This document shows, one piece after another, positions 7,733 to 18,897 of a DNA stretch of 47,164 bases (its first letter is position 1; each line of letters opens with the position of its first letter). Location of the stretch: contig JAGTRG010000006.1 in NCBI GenBank assembly GCA_018396435.1, forward strand, positions 1 through 47,164, given 5' to 3'. Under the pieces are notes generated by a model. That model was not told the origin of the DNA, ran no database searches, and saw nothing but the letters and a program-made list of their open reading frames with translations. A program made the position numbers and the translations under genes. Source of the stretch: Candidatus Bathyarchaeota archaeon (GTDB taxonomy: Archaea > Thermoproteota > Bathyarchaeia > Bathyarchaeales > DTEX01).

Positions 7733-10657
7733 TTACCAGAACCTTCTCTTTAGCGCCTCGCGTTCAGCCTCTATTATTAATTCAAAAAATTCGTCCGTGA
7801 TCTTGCTCTCTTTAGCCAATATCTCCTTCACATTGCTTAGCCTAAGTCTTCTACCTGAGAGAGCCACCGCCGCGGCTTTTCCATATTTTGAAACGAGCTT
7901 AGCTGTTTCAAACGCTTCGTCCCTGAGATGCTCTTCACTCTTAGTCAGCTTCTCATTTTTCTTTTCAATCAATGGGTAAGCTTCGTAATCTTCAACCTCA
8001 AGCAAACCAAGGTTCGGTGACCCACACTTGGGACAGCGCGGATGCTCCGGTAAATCCTTAATGCTTACCATCTCTATGTAATCCCAGCAGTCTGTGCAGA
8101 CAAAAGTTCTCGTCTCACCTAGAAGCCTAGCTTTGGCCGATTCTATGAGGATTCTCCGCATTTTTTCCGGCGGTATAAGGTCTGTTTTCATGCTTACACG
8201 CTCTATGCCTACGCGGGCTATTGGGCTTGCCTCTCCACGCGTTTCAATTCTAACTATTTCTATCCTACCACGTCTCATCATGTCAAGAACATTGATCAGA
8301 TTTTTAATATCCAAATCCTTCGTGAAAACCTCTTTTAGGGACTCTTCATAGATTACTGTATCCTCAAAACTTTTGATCAAGTTTCTTAGGCTAACGCTTT
8401 CGAAGTCAACCCACTTTTTTATAGCTCCAAAACGTCGAGCAACATGTATTAGGCGCCTCTTAAATATGCCTGTTTTAACAACAGCCTTTGTAAGTGTCTC
8501 CTTAATGAAATCTTCCGTCGAATTCTTCAGATCTGAGAGTATTTCCATGATTGATTCAGGCTTAATTTCCCCCATGGTTTGAATGAATATCCTGTACGGA
8601 TCATGCTGAACAATCACGGAGTATCCTGTCCGCTCAGAAATCACGTGGCCAAGAACTTGAGCTAAAGCCCTATTGGTTAATGAGCCGAAGCTGCAATGCA
8701 TTATTATGAAGTCGCCCCATACCTCAATTGTTATCCGCTTGTCCGTTGGAGCTGGGCAGCCTTCCTTAACATGCTCAACAGTTTCCTTTATTGCTTCCAA
8801 AATTGTTTCTTCATCCGCCGGATATATTTTAGCCAGATCCCTCGCAATCTCTTCAGGGCTTAAGTTCGCCATTATTTTTTCCTCCACAAATCCCCTTATG
8901 GCGCCAACCTCCTGAGCGACCTCGAAGGGCACCGGTATTTCCTCGCCAACCCAGCTCGGTATAGCCCCTGTTGGATCATCAATTGACTTCACATAAATTT
9001 TGTCCGCATCCATGCTCATAATTTTCCAGGGGCTTCCACGTATGATAAATTTCACACCCGGCTTACCATACTCAGCTACAAAAGCTTCATCCAGCAGCCC
9101 TATCGCCGTGTCCGTGTTCTTATCAACGACAAGGTAATGTTTCTCATCAGGTATCATTGAGAGGTTCTCGAAGAAATATTCGAAGAGGGCCTTTGTTCTA
9201 CGAGGCTTTAGAACCACATTATCCTCAAAGGAAACCCACGCCAATCTTGGGAAGCGATTATGCATATACTCTAAAACCCGTTTCACATCGTCAACAACTA
9301 AATTCCTATAAGGGTAGGATCTTTTATAAACCTCGCATATTTCATCGAATGTTAGGCGTTTCCTCTTCAGCAAGGAAGCCGTTATCTGATGGGTTAAAAC
9401 ATCCAAGGGCTTTTCAGGTATGTCAACAGGCTCCAGCTCCTCATTATACGCTTTTCTGCCTATAACCATTGCCTCTAAGGTGTCGTCGGAATCCATCGTT
9501 ATAATTATGCCGTTCGCAACCAATCCAATCCTGTGACCGCTTCTCCCAACACGCTGTATTAACCGTGTAACCTGCCTTGGACTCATATATTGAATCACCA
9601 GATCTATTCTGCCAACATCTATTCCAAGCTCCAGACTGCTTGTGCAAACTAAACCACGCAATTCCCCCTGTTTAAGCCCCCTCTCAGCTGCGATCCTAGA
9701 GGACTTAGCTAAGGAACCATGATGAATGGAAACTGGAAAGTTAACATCCCATATTTTAAATCTGCTCGCTAAGATTTCGGAAATTGTACGTGTGTTAGTA
9801 AATAGTAGAGCCGAACTGTGTCTCTCAATAAATTGACGCATCACGCGCAATCTCGCCGCAACTTCAGGGTGGGTGAAAAGCGATGAAGCTAATTCTTCAT
9901 CCTTCTGTTCAGGTTTAGGATATATTATCTGCAACCTCATCATCCTTGCAACGGGAACCTTGACAATTTCAACCGGACGATTGTTTCCCACGAGAAACTG
10001 CGCAACCTTCTCCGGCGTGCCAATGGTTGCAGAAAGTCCAATTATTTGAAAGTCTTCATTAGTTATAGTTCTTAATCTTTCAAGCGCTAACGCTAGTTGA
10101 CTGCCACGTTTATTATCAGCAAGCTCATGCACCTCGTCAACAACAACCCATCTCATGGATTGCAGGTGGCGGCGCATGATCCACCCAGATAAAATTGACT
10201 GTAGCGTTTCAGGTGTCGTTATTAACATGTCCGGCGGGCTTCTAGCCTGCTTCGAACGTTCATTTGCGTCCGTATCACCATGCCTAACAGCTAATTTAAT
10301 ATCTAAATTATTACACCACCATTCTAAACGCTCAAGCATGTCACGGTTTAGAGCCCTTAAAGGCGTAATGTAAAGAACTTTTATCCCAGGCTCTCTCCTA
10401 GGCATCTGAATAAGCATGTTAAGAATTGGAAGGATCGCCGCCTCAGTCTTCCCGCTCGCAGTCGGCGATATAAGAAGAACATTTTTACCCTCAAGAATTT
10501 TAGGTATAACCTTTGATTGAGGCTCCGTTGGATATTTGAAACCCCTTTCCTCAATAAGCTTGCGTATTGGACGAACCAGCAAATTAAATACATTGTCTTG
10601 AACTTCCTTCATCTCTTGCGTTTGTTCAAATGATAAATCCATCGCCCGACAGCTCAT
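7733..10657 (-). CDS. lhr: Lhr-family ATP-dependent superfamily 2 helicase
   Basis: Walker A PTASGKTEA, DEVHE box, SATIG, QRVGRSGHR motif VI, long Lhr C-terminal region with a CxxC...CPKCGSPN zinc site. Confidence 0.9.
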   Translation of the reverse strand: MSCRAMDLSFEQTQEMKEVQDNVFNLLVRPIRKLIEERGFKYPTEPQSKVIPKILEGKNVLLISPTASGKTEAAILPILNMLIQMPRREPGIKVLYITPLRALNRDMLERLEWWCNNLDIKLAVRHGDTDANERSKQARSPPDMLITTPETLQSILSGWIMRRHLQSMRWVVVDEVHELADNKRGSQLALALERLRTITNEDFQIIGLSATIGTPEKVAQFLVGNNRPVEIVKVPVARMMRLQIIYPKPEQKDEELASSLFTHPEVAARLRVMRQFIERHSSALLFTNTRTISEILASRFKIWDVNFPVSIHHGSLAKSSRIAAERGLKQGELRGLVCTSSLELGIDVGRIDLVIQYMSPRQVTRLIQRVGRSGHRIGLVANGIIITMDSDDTLEAMVIGRKAYNEELEPVDIPEKPLDVLTHQITASLLKRKRLTFDEICEVYKRSYPYRNLVVDDVKRVLEYMHNRFPRLAWVSFEDNVVLKPRRTKALFEYFFENLSMIPDEKHYLVVDKNTDTAIGLLDEAFVAEYGKPGVKFIIRGSPWKIMSMDADKIYVKSIDDPTGAIPSWVGEEIPVPFEVAQEVGAIRGFVEEKIMANLSPEEIARDLAKIYPADEETILEAIKETVEHVKEGCPAPTDKRITIEVWGDFIIMHCSFGSLTNRALAQVLGHVISERTGYSVIVQHDPYRIFIQTMGEIKPESIMEILSDLKNSTEDFIKETLTKAVVKTGIFKRRLIHVARRFGAIKKWVDFESVSLRNLIKSFEDTVIYEESLKEVFTKDLDIKNLINVLDMMRRGRIEIVRIETRGEASPIARVGIERVSMKTDLIPPEKMRRILIESAKARLLGETRTFVCTDCWDYIEMVSIKDLPEHPRCPKCGSPNLGLLEVEDYEAYPLIEKKNEKLTKSEEHLRDEAFETAKLVSKYGKAAAVALSGRRLRLSNVKEILAKESKITDEFFELIIEAEREALKRRFW

Positions 10658-10686
10658 CCCTAATTAAATCAAAGAATAAGTGCGAT

Positions 10687-11397
10687 TCAACAGTAAAAGC
10701 GTTTTGTCCAGAATCTTATGAACGCATTAACGAGCATATTAACTTGAAAATAAAGTGAAAATGGCAAATAAATTGCGAGAGAGATTAGGACTATGGAACT
10801 GCCAAAAAGTATTGCCTTAACAATTCTCCTGCTTAAAAATTTTCTACTTTTATGAATTGAGTAGCTTTTGAAACTAAACCACGCTAAATCCGCAAATGCA
10901 TGCCCAAACAAGAACGCTAATAAGCCTGATGCCCCAGCGATAGATACAGCGCTCATTATTAAAGGGGATCCCTCCATCAGCCACCAAAGATAGAAATAGG
11001 GATTCGAACCGCTACTTAAAAATCCGGAAATAAGTAAGCCACGCGAACCCCACCTTGTTTTGGCAAGGTTAGAATTGGAGGCTAAGACTACATCGTTAAT
11101 TTTTAGGTTTAATGAATCCCTCATCAGACGAAAACCCATAAAAAACAGCATGGCTCCACCTATAAAACTCATCATAGTTAAAGCATGCTTAGTTTTCATC
11201 AATGGACCCAATCCTAAGAAAACTAGGTAAATTATAAGTAATTCAAGAATCAAATGTCCAAGCACAATTAAGGGACCGGCTATCCTACCGCTTCTCATAG
11301 ACTCCGAGACTACGAGCGTGAAAACTGGTCCTGGAACAACGGCTCCGGATAGAGCTGCCATAAACGATAGAGAAGCTATACCCAGCAGTTCAAGCAC
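10687..11397 (-). CDS. LysE-family amino-acid exporter-like membrane protein
   Basis: N-terminal GAVVPGPVFTLVVSESMRSGRIAGPLIVLGHLILELL LysE signature, multiple hydrophobic segments. Confidence 0.8.
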   Translation of the reverse strand: MLELLGIASLSFMAALSGAVVPGPVFTLVVSESMRSGRIAGPLIVLGHLILELLIIYLVFLGLGPLMKTKHALTMMSFIGGAMLFFMGFRLMRDSLNLKINDVVLASNSNLAKTRWGSRGLLISGFLSSGSNPYFYLWWLMEGSPLIMSAVSIAGASGLLAFLFGHAFADLAWFSFKSYSIHKSRKFLSRRIVKAILFGSSIVLISLAIYLPFSLYFQVNMLVNAFIRFWTKRFYC

Positions 11398-11407
11398 GCT
11401 ATCTTCC

Positions 11408-11920
11408 TCAATACACCGAAACCTTCGAAACGCCTTTTATCCTTAGGAACTCAGGTATAAGTTCACCAGGCACCTTCATTTCGGTTATAAGCGTCAGCTT
11501 CGGCTCAGGAGTGAGCTCCGGATCATCAACTATCGCTTGTCTTATACTTATGTTCTTTTGCGCTATTAGCGAGGCTGAAGCCGCCAATATGCCAGGCGTT
11601 CTGGCATCCACCGGAGTTATCTCGACAACACCAAAGTTTAAATGCTTAGCCACATCGCGCAGTGATGACCCAGCTGGGCTTATACCATTAAATATGACCT
11701 TCAAATCCGGGTTGCCCTCAATCATCTTCACCGTTTGAGTAACTGTTCTCCTATCAACCTTAGCAACCCGGCTTATCCTAACGACTGGTATAATTATGTC
11801 TCCGCAGTAGATTTTCCCATTTCTCACACTTAAGCCATTCTTAATGAGTATTTTTGCAACATTGAGTCTTTCAGGGTAACCTTCCAAGGCTTTTACTATC
11901 TTATCCCACATAATAACCAC
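11408..11920 (-). CDS. ACT-domain regulator of amino-acid metabolism (COG2150-like)
   Basis: Conserved archaeal pattern VVRISRVAKVDRRTVTQTV...SPAGSSLRDVAKHLNFGVVEI plus a C-terminal ACT domain. Adjacent to the LysE exporter. Confidence 0.75.
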   Translation of the reverse strand: MVIMWDKIVKALEGYPERLNVAKILIKNGLSVRNGKIYCGDIIIPVVRISRVAKVDRRTVTQTVKMIEGNPDLKVIFNGISPAGSSLRDVAKHLNFGVVEITPVDARTPGILAASASLIAQKNISIRQAIVDDPELTPEPKLTLITEMKVPGELIPEFLRIKGVSKVSVY

Positions 11921-12159
11921 TTTTTGTATAATTTTAAACAGCCTAAGTAATTATTGTACAATCGCGCTTTTAATCTTTCCTAATTGAAACATTGATTATT
12001 CCCACGGCTAAGTTAGGAACTCTCATTTCATCTCTCCTTTATAAATTATCGCCACATGAGGGAATGCGTATTAATCATGTGGAAGATTAGGAAATGGGAA
12101 CAACAAAGCTTTTAAATACGTGTGCGTCTCTTTTTCAAAAGCTTATTGGAGGATCAGTA

Positions 12160-12600
12160 TTGCCCAAAAAGGAAAAAGGGCGCTCACATTCCACCAGACC
12201 CGTTGGGAAAAGATCCCCAAGCTGGTGTAAGTATCAACCTGAGGAGATTGTAGCCTTAATAGTTAAGCTTGCTAGGGAGGGGATCCCGTCAAGCAGGATA
12301 GGTGTGATACTGCGCGATCAGTATGGTATTCCGCTTGTAAAACCCATCGTTGGAAAAAGCATAACTGAAATACTTAAAGATAATGGTCTGGCGCCTAAAA
12401 TTCCTGAGGATTTAGAAAATCTCCTCAGAAAAGCCGCGCGTATAACAGCCCATTTGCAGAGGAACAAGAAAGACAAGCGTAATAAGAGAGCCTTGCAGCT
12501 CATTGAATCTAAGATTCACCGCTTATCTGACTACTATAAGGAGAAGGGCATATTGCCCTCAAACTGGGAGTATAAGGCAATAGTAGCCTCTATTACCTAA
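12160..12600 (+). CDS. rps15: 30S ribosomal protein S15
   Basis: ORF 12094-12600. The likely TTG start at 12160 (LPKKEKGRSHSTRPVGKRSPSW) follows a ggagg ribosome binding site. S15/S13e family. Confidence 0.92.
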   Translation: MPKKEKGRSHSTRPVGKRSPSWCKYQPEEIVALIVKLAREGIPSSRIGVILRDQYGIPLVKPIVGKSITEILKDNGLAPKIPEDLENLLRKAARITAHLQRNKKDKRNKRALQLIESKIHRLSDYYKEKGILPSNWEYKAIVASIT

Positions 12601-12611
12601 AAGGGTTCTAA

Positions 12612-14069
12612 ATGACCCGTGATAAAATTAGTGATATCATTAATGAAGCCCGTGCGGCGTCCAAGATTATTCTTGAAAACCTTGATGAGGGTAAAAAGAT
12701 CCTTGTAATATCTCATATGGATGCCGACGGCATATCGTCCGCCGGAATTCTGGGGAAAGCTCTGTTCCGGTCTGGGGCTAGCTTCTGCATTAGAATAGAG
12801 CGATGGTTAGATGAGGATGTTATAAATGAGGCATATTCACAGAGCGGAGATGATACACTAGTAATATTTACTGACATGGGAAGCGGCTACCTTGACGTAT
12901 TATGCGCTAAAGCAGAGAGTAGGGAAACAATTATATTAGATCATCATCAGCCTATAGGTAAACCTAAAGAATCCTTTATACATGTTAATCCACATCTGTT
13001 AGGGATAGATGGGGCTCGGGAAATAAGCTCCGCTGGAATAGCGTATTTGGTGGCAAAGTCCATAAATGAGAATAATATTGATCTTTCGCATCTAGCCGTT
13101 ATAGGAGCTTTAGGAGATCTACAGGATAAATATGACGAGAGAAGGCTAGGCGGCGTAAATGAGTTTATTGTCAGTGATGCCATTAGATCCGGGCTACTAG
13201 CCGTTGAAATAGATCTTCTGTTCTTCGGTAGGGAAACGCGGCCAATACATAAAGCCCTAGCTTATACGACAAACCCTTACATACCCGGAATAAGCGGGGA
13301 GGAGGATCGAACCCTAGCGTTCCTAAGCGAACTACATATTGAACTCAAAAGAAACGATAGGTGGCGCGCTCTAAGGGACCTAGCGTCAGACGAAAAACGT
13401 AAGATATTCTCCGCTCTGCACGACTATCTGATCTCGAAAGGTTTTAAAAGCGAAGTAGCCATGAACCTTATAGGTGCGGTGTATATCCTTTTAAAAGAGG
13501 AGCCGTGGACGCCGCTTAGAGATGCCCGAGAGTTCGCGCTTCTCCTAAATGCAACTGGAAGAATGGGGGTTCCGGGCTTAGGCGTAGCCATATGCATGGG
13601 CGATAGAAGCGCAACCTATGAGGAAGCCCTAACAGTTCTAGAGGATTATAGGCATACGATCACTAAATACCTTAAATGGTTGAATGAAAATCCGGATCGC
13701 ATTGAAGAATGGGAGAACATCTATATCCTTCATGGCGAGAAAGATATTGATGAGAAATCTATAAGCGCAATATCGACCATAATCACAACGAACTTGCCGA
13801 AGCCAGAGAAGCCGCTGGTTGCATATTCTTTCATGCCTAAAGAAAGAGTGCTTAAAATTTCAGCACGCACAACAGATTCGATAGCTAGGATGGGATTAAA
13901 TCTTGGAGAAATAATAAGCATGGCTGCGGAGAAATGTTCGGGAATAGGCGGCGGACATGATATTGCAGCTGGCGCTCAAGTACCTTACGAGCAGAAAATA
14001 CAATTCTTGAAGTATGTTGACTCCCTTGTAAAAGAATATATGGTGAGGATGAAAAGAGGTGGAAGCTGA
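12612..14069 (+). CDS. DHH-family RecJ-like single-strand exonuclease (GAN/archaeal RecJ)
   Basis: ISHMDADGISSAGILGKAL, DHHQP, DHHA1 terminal GIGGGHDIAAGA. Confidence 0.9.
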   Translation: MTRDKISDIINEARAASKIILENLDEGKKILVISHMDADGISSAGILGKALFRSGASFCIRIERWLDEDVINEAYSQSGDDTLVIFTDMGSGYLDVLCAKAESRETIILDHHQPIGKPKESFIHVNPHLLGIDGAREISSAGIAYLVAKSINENNIDLSHLAVIGALGDLQDKYDERRLGGVNEFIVSDAIRSGLLAVEIDLLFFGRETRPIHKALAYTTNPYIPGISGEEDRTLAFLSELHIELKRNDRWRALRDLASDEKRKIFSALHDYLISKGFKSEVAMNLIGAVYILLKEEPWTPLRDAREFALLLNATGRMGVPGLGVAICMGDRSATYEEALTVLEDYRHTITKYLKWLNENPDRIEEWENIYILHGEKDIDEKSISAISTIITTNLPKPEKPLVAYSFMPKERVLKISARTTDSIARMGLNLGEIISMAAEKCSGIGGGHDIAAGAQVPYEQKIQFLKYVDSLVKEYMVRMKRGGS

Positions 14070-14307
14070 AATATTGCTCGTCTACGATGATGAGGCGGAG
14101 GCGGAAGCCATATTTAAGGCTGTCTCGCCTGATAATGCGGAGACGCCCAGTGGATTAATCGTGGAGACGCAGAAGATGGAGAGAAAAGTTGTTACAACCA
14201 TAAAGTACTGTGGCGACAATATTGCAACCCTACTATCAACGATTGATGATCTGCTAAAATGCGTATTGACCGCTGAAAAAACCATTTCAGTTGTTAAAAA
14301 TATCTAA
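14059..14307 (+). CDS. Pcc1-family KEOPS subunit (first of two paralogues in the window)
   Basis: 82 aa with CTAG/Pcc1 fold pattern; overlaps the recJ 3' end. Confidence 0.65.
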   Translation: MEAEILLVYDDEAEAEAIFKAVSPDNAETPSGLIVETQKMERKVVTTIKYCGDNIATLLSTIDDLLKCVLTAEKTISVVKNI

Positions 14308-14406
14308 GCAAAAGCGGACTTAAATACAAAAGGTTTTTTAGTTTCATCTTCTACTTCTCAAAGAGAAGAGAAAGATTTGATGATGGAAGAGAGGGTGATA
14401 TGAAAA

Positions 14407-15126
14407 TTGTCTGTCTTTGCAGTTCCAGGAGCATATGATAGAGCCATCACAGTTTTTTCCCCAGATGGCCGATTATTCCAAGTTGAATACGCATTGGAAA
14501 CAGTTTATAGGGGCTCAACCATTATAGGTATAACATGCCCCGAGGGGGTCATTATAGGGGCTGAGGAAAAAATTGAGTCTAAACTGCAGAATCCAAAGTT
14601 CACCCAGAAAATATATGAAGTTGATGAGCACATTGGAGCCGCAGTTGTCGGCTTAAGCTCTGATGCACGAATATTGATCGATGAGGCCCGGGTTTTCGCT
14701 CAGAGCAATAGGCTCATGTACGATGAGCCGGTGGATGTAGAGGTTGTTGCAAAGAGAATAGGCGACATAAAACAGCTTTACACACAGCATGCTGGAGTCA
14801 GGCCCTTCGGCGTTTCCATAATTTTCGCCGGAGTCGATAAGAGCGGAAGCCAACTCTTTACGACGGACCCAAGCGGAACATACAGGGCATATAAGGCTGT
14901 TGCTATAGGAATTGGCCGTGAAACCGCTGAGAACGTGCTTAGGGAGGAGTACCGTGATGACTTAACCCTTGAAGAAGCCATAAAGCTCGGGGTTAAATGC
15001 TTAATTAAGTCGATGCAGGCTAGGGGCGAACAGCCTAGAATCAAAATATCCGTCATTCCAGCCTCAACCAGACGGTTTAAGATGCTGTCTGACGAAGAAG
15101 TTGAGAAATACACGAAGGAAGTGTAA
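14407..15126 (+). CDS. psmA: Proteasome subunit alpha
   Basis: AYDRAITVFSPDGRLFQVEYALETVYRGSTIIG, the canonical alpha-subunit N-terminus. Confidence 0.97.
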   Translation: MSVFAVPGAYDRAITVFSPDGRLFQVEYALETVYRGSTIIGITCPEGVIIGAEEKIESKLQNPKFTQKIYEVDEHIGAAVVGLSSDARILIDEARVFAQSNRLMYDEPVDVEVVAKRIGDIKQLYTQHAGVRPFGVSIIFAGVDKSGSQLFTTDPSGTYRAYKAVAIGIGRETAENVLREEYRDDLTLEEAIKLGVKCLIKSMQARGEQPRIKISVIPASTRRFKMLSDEEVEKYTKEV

Positions 15127-15141
15127 GGTAGCTGAGAGGAG

Positions 15142-15831
15142 ATGAGTAAAAACTATACGATTGCGCGCATAAATATAAATGGAGAGAATTTTGAGATAAT
15201 AGTTAAACCAGACCCAGCATTTGCATTCCGTAGCGGAAAATCCGTATCGCTTTCAGATATACTAGTTACAGATGTAATATTTACTGACGCAAACAAGGGC
15301 TTAAGGTCTCCTGAAAAGAAACTGAAAGAAGCCTTTGGAACCCTAGACCCGCTAGAAATAGCCAAAATCATACTTAAGAAGGGCACTCTTCAGCTAACAA
15401 CCCAGCAGAGGAGGCAGCTTATTGAAGAAAAGCGTAGGCAGATCATTGATTTTATATCACGTAACGCTATGGATCCGAGAACGAAGCTTCCTCACCCGCC
15501 AACCCGTATAGAACAGGCTCTTGAGCAAGTTCACTTTCCCATCGATCCATTTAAAAGCGTCGAGGAGCAAGCAAATGAGGCCATCAAGGTTCTGCGCACA
15601 GTTTTACCGCTCAGCGTCGAAAAGATCTCCGTAGCGGTCCGCATACCCCCCGAGCATGCTGGCAAAGCCTATGGGGCTCTAAAATCCTTCGGAACAATAA
15701 AAAATGAGGTTTGGTTAAGCGACGGCTCACTTTCCATAATCCTAGAGATGCCCGCTGGATTTTACGGACCCTTCTTAGAGAAGATGGGTGAAATCACCCA
15801 TGGAAACCTAGAGGCCAAAATTTTAAAGTAG
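15142..15831 (+). CDS. Ribosome maturation protein SBDS/SDO1
   Basis: SBDS domains: FAFRSGKSVSLSDIL, KGTLQLTTQQRRQLIEEKRRQIIDFISRNAMDPRTKLPHPPTRIEQAL. Confidence 0.95.
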   Translation: MSKNYTIARININGENFEIIVKPDPAFAFRSGKSVSLSDILVTDVIFTDANKGLRSPEKKLKEAFGTLDPLEIAKIILKKGTLQLTTQQRRQLIEEKRRQIIDFISRNAMDPRTKLPHPPTRIEQALEQVHFPIDPFKSVEEQANEAIKVLRTVLPLSVEKISVAVRIPPEHAGKAYGALKSFGTIKNEVWLSDGSLSIILEMPAGFYGPFLEKMGEITHGNLEAKILK

Positions 15832-15847
15832 TTTAGGTGGCGTCATC

Positions 15848-16540
15848 ATGTTCTTTTTTGAGAATAGGCAGGTAGTAACTCCCGGCGATCTTCTAGCAGA
15901 AGGTGACTATATAGCTGGCAACAACACGTATAAGGAGGGATCTAGGATTTACGCTAGCAGACTTGGACTTGTAGAGTACGGGGAAAAAGTGGTTCAAGTT
16001 GTTGCATTAAACACGTTCTACATCCCTTCAGTTGGCGACCAGGTTATTGGCAAGATAGAAGATGTGAATATTAATGGTTGGGTTGTCAACATAAATTCCC
16101 CCTATCAGGCTACCTTAAGAGCCAGCGAGGCGCTAAACAAACCTTTTAGACAGCAAAAGGATGATCTAACGAGGTTTCTGGACGTTGGAGATTTAATTTT
16201 TGCAAAAATCATATCTTTTGACCGAACCATCGACCCGGTTCTCACAATTAAGGAACCGGGGCTTGGAAAAATCACTCAAGGGCAAATAGTTAAAGTTTCT
16301 CCTGCAAAAATACCTAGGATCATAGGGCGTAAAGCCTCGATGATAAATATGCTTAAAAATGAGACTGAATGTAAAATAACCGTTGGGCAAAATGGCATAA
16401 TATTAATTTCTGGACCAAGTCCTGAGCATGAAAGATTGGCTATTATGGCAATTGAGAAGATTGCTCAGGAAGCTCACACCTCTGGACTGACGGATCGGAT
16501 TACTGAAATGATAAGGAAAGAGAAAGGTGCAAAGAAATGA
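15848..16540 (+). CDS. rrp4: Exosome complex RNA-binding protein Rrp4
   Basis: [20 protein letters not shown]1 domain and KH domain; directly upstream of rrp41. Confidence 0.95.
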   Translation: MFFFENRQVVTPGDLLAEGDYIAGNNTYKEGSRIYASRLGLVEYGEKVVQVVALNTFYIPSVGDQVIGKIEDVNINGWVVNINSPYQATLRASEALNKPFRQQKDDLTRFLDVGDLIFAKIISFDRTIDPVLTIKEPGLGKITQGQIVKVSPAKIPRIIGRKASMINMLKNETECKITVGQNGIILISGPSPEHERLAIMAIEKIAQEAHTSGLTDRITEMIRKEKGAKK

Positions 16541-17280
16541 GTGGAAAAATCAGGTTGATAAATGAAAATGGTCTGAGGGTTGATGGAAGAAGACCGAACG
16601 AGCTTAGGCCAATAAAGATGGAAGTAGGTGTATTAAGTAATGCTGACGGCTCAGCTTATATTGAGCAGGGAAAAAATAAAATATTAGCCGCTGTTTACGG
16701 ACCTAGAGAGGTTCACCCTAGACATTTAGCTTTACCGGATAGATCTCTTCTCAGATGCAGATACCATATGGCTCCATTCTCAGTTGAGGAGCGTAAGTCC
16801 CCAGCACCATCGAGACGTGAAATAGAACTCTCCAAAGTTATAAAAGAGGCCCTTGAGCCAGCAATATTTCTTGAGAAGTTCCCGAGAACATCCATTGATA
16901 TATTCATCGAAGTGCTTCAAGCCGATGGGGGAACAAGATGCGCTGGCACAACTGTCGCCGCTTTAGCATTAGCCGATGCTGGCATTCCTATGAGGGACCT
17001 TGTGGTTGCATGCGCCGCTGGAAAGGTTGACGGCGTCTTAGTGCTAGATCTCAATGACATTGAAGATAAGGAGGGTGAGGCTGATGTGCCAGTTGCGTAT
17101 ATGCCAAATCTGGGATTAATATCGCTTCTTCAAATGGACGGATCATTAACCATTGAGGAGTTTAATCAGTCCCTAAACCTTGCAATGGAGGGCTGTAAGC
17201 AAATATATAAATTTCAGAAGGAGGCCCTGAGGTCCAGATATGTAACAATTAAGGAGGAGGTTGAAGAATGTCTTCGATAA
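16537..17280 (+). CDS. rrp41: Exosome complex exonuclease Rrp41
   Basis: [34 protein letters not shown]; RNase PH fold. Confidence 0.97.
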   Translation: MSGKIRLINENGLRVDGRRPNELRPIKMEVGVLSNADGSAYIEQGKNKILAAVYGPREVHPRHLALPDRSLLRCRYHMAPFSVEERKSPAPSRREIELSKVIKEALEPAIFLEKFPRTSIDIFIEVLQADGGTRCAGTTVAALALADAGIPMRDLVVACAAGKVDGVLVLDLNDIEDKEGEADVPVAYMPNLGLISLLQMDGSLTIEEFNQSLNLAMEGCKQIYKFQKEALRSRYVTIKEEVEECLR

Positions 17281-18065
17281 TGGTTTCACGCATAAGGCAG
17301 AAGCAGATAGCCCAGATGGTGGCCAGCGGCAAGAGACTTGATGGTAGAGGACTTAAAGATTACCGCCCGATTAAGGTGGAAACAGGAATAATTGAGAAAG
17401 CTGAAGGTTCGTCCAGAGCGCTGCTTGGCAAAACAGAAGTCGTCGTGGGAGTTAAAGTTGAGATAGGCGACCCCTTTCTAGATAGGCCTGATGAGGGAGT
17501 CTTCACTGTAAACTCAGAGTTTGTGCCGCTGGCATCGCCAGAGTTTGAAGCCGGCCCGCCCAGCGAAGAATCCATCGAATTAGCAAGGGTTGTTGATAGA
17601 GGCATACGGGAATCCAAAGCCATCGATCTTGAGAAATTATGTCTTATCCCGGGGAAAAAAGTTTATGTAATATTCATTGATATCTATGTGCTTAATCATG
17701 ACGGAAACTTAATTGACGCATCATCACTAGCGTCATTAGCTGCTCTATTGAATACTAAAATACCTGTATACGTTGTGGAGGATAACGAAGTTAAGAAAAC
17801 AAACGATTATATTCCGCTGCCAATAAAGAATCTCCCGGTATCTATCACCTTAGCGAATATAAGCGATAAGCTCATCGTAGACCCATGGCTTGAGGAGGAG
17901 GAGGCTATGAGCGCACGGTTAACAATAACATTTGATAAGGATAATAAGATAAGCGCGATTCAAAAGGGCGGCCCTGGAGCGTTAACACCGCAACAGATTA
18001 TGGAAGCCGCTCATATGGCCCGAGAGAAAGCTGAAGAACTTAGAAAAATGTTGGTGAAGACCTGA
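17268..18065 (+). CDS. rrp42: Exosome complex component Rrp42
   Basis: [43 protein letters not shown]; operonic with rrp41. Confidence 0.96.
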   Translation: MSSIMVSRIRQKQIAQMVASGKRLDGRGLKDYRPIKVETGIIEKAEGSSRALLGKTEVVVGVKVEIGDPFLDRPDEGVFTVNSEFVPLASPEFEAGPPSEESIELARVVDRGIRESKAIDLEKLCLIPGKKVYVIFIDIYVLNHDGNLIDASSLASLAALLNTKIPVYVVEDNEVKKTNDYIPLPIKNLPVSITLANISDKLIVDPWLEEEEAMSARLTITFDKDNKISAIQKGGPGALTPQQIMEAAHMAREKAEELRKMLVKT

Positions 18066-18325
18066 TGGGAAAAAGAACAAAGAAGGTTGGACCAGCTAGG
18101 GGGTTCGGCACAAGATACGGCGTATCCGTTAGGAAACGCTATGTTGAAGTTATGTCTGAAATGAGGAAACCACATCCATGCCCACAATGCGGATTAAATT
18201 ATGTGCGCAGAGAAAGCGTTGGCATATGGATCTGCGGTAAATGCGGCTTCAGATTTGCCGGTGGAGCGTACACTCCGAAAACCAAGATTGGCATAACTGC
18301 TGAGCGCGCAGCCAAGGGCGCTTAA
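18065..18325 (+). CDS. rpl37ae: 50S ribosomal protein L37Ae
   Basis: RYGVSVRKRYVEV...CPQCGLNYVRRESVGIWICGKCGFRFAGGAYTP. Confidence 0.95.
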   Translation: MGKRTKKVGPARGFGTRYGVSVRKRYVEVMSEMRKPHPCPQCGLNYVRRESVGIWICGKCGFRFAGGAYTPKTKIGITAERAAKGA

Positions 18326-18339
18326 AAAGGATAAAACAA

Positions 18340-18897
18340 ATGATTTTATTAACGACCTCGCATAGGCCTACTAGAAGAGTTAGAAGCCTATGTAACGATC
18401 TAGCCTGTTCAATACCCGGCTTAGTAAAAATTAACCGGGGAAAAACAAGCTTTTTCGATCTTGCTGAAAAAGCCGTTCAAATGAAGATCGAAAAAATTAT
18501 TGTGGTCGATAGATGGAAGGGTGGTCCGGGAAGGATAAGATTCTTTAGGGTAATTGATGGAAAAATGAGAGAGAAAGCGCCACGCCTATATGTTTCAGGT
18601 GTGAGGTTGAAAAGGGAGTTCGGGGCTTCTAAAGAGAATAACCAGAAACTAATTAGATGTATGTTTTTGGATTCTACGGAAATAAAGAATGATGAAGTGG
18701 AAAAATTGGCATCAAGCCTATCAGAATTTTTTGAGATGCCCCTATTCAAGGCTGAGGAAGCCCCATCAATATATAACGCATATTTACGCTTCACAAGTAG
18801 TGAAGATTGCTTGGCATGCATCTCTTTTTATGTTTTACCCAGCAACGCTGAAATAGGGCCGCGTATAAAAATCTCTCATGTAGTGTGGCAGGTATGA
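18340..18897 (+). CDS. Brix-domain ribosome-biogenesis protein (Imp4-like)
   Basis: LTTSHRPTRRVRSLCNDLACSIPGLVKINRGKTSFFDLAEKA. Confidence 0.85.
   Translation: MILLTTSHRPTRRVRSLCNDLACSIPGLVKINRGKTSFFDLAEKAVQMKIEKIIVVDRWKGGPGRIRFFRVIDGKMREKAPRLYVSGVRLKREFGASKENNQKLIRCMFLDSTEIKNDEVEKLASSLSEFFEMPLFKAEEAPSIYNAYLRFTSSEDCLACISFYVLPSNAEIGPRIKISHVVWQV

Noticed and set aside
7797-10373. Plus-strand ORFs inside lhr
   Set aside because: Shadow ORFs antisense to a confidently assigned helicase gene.
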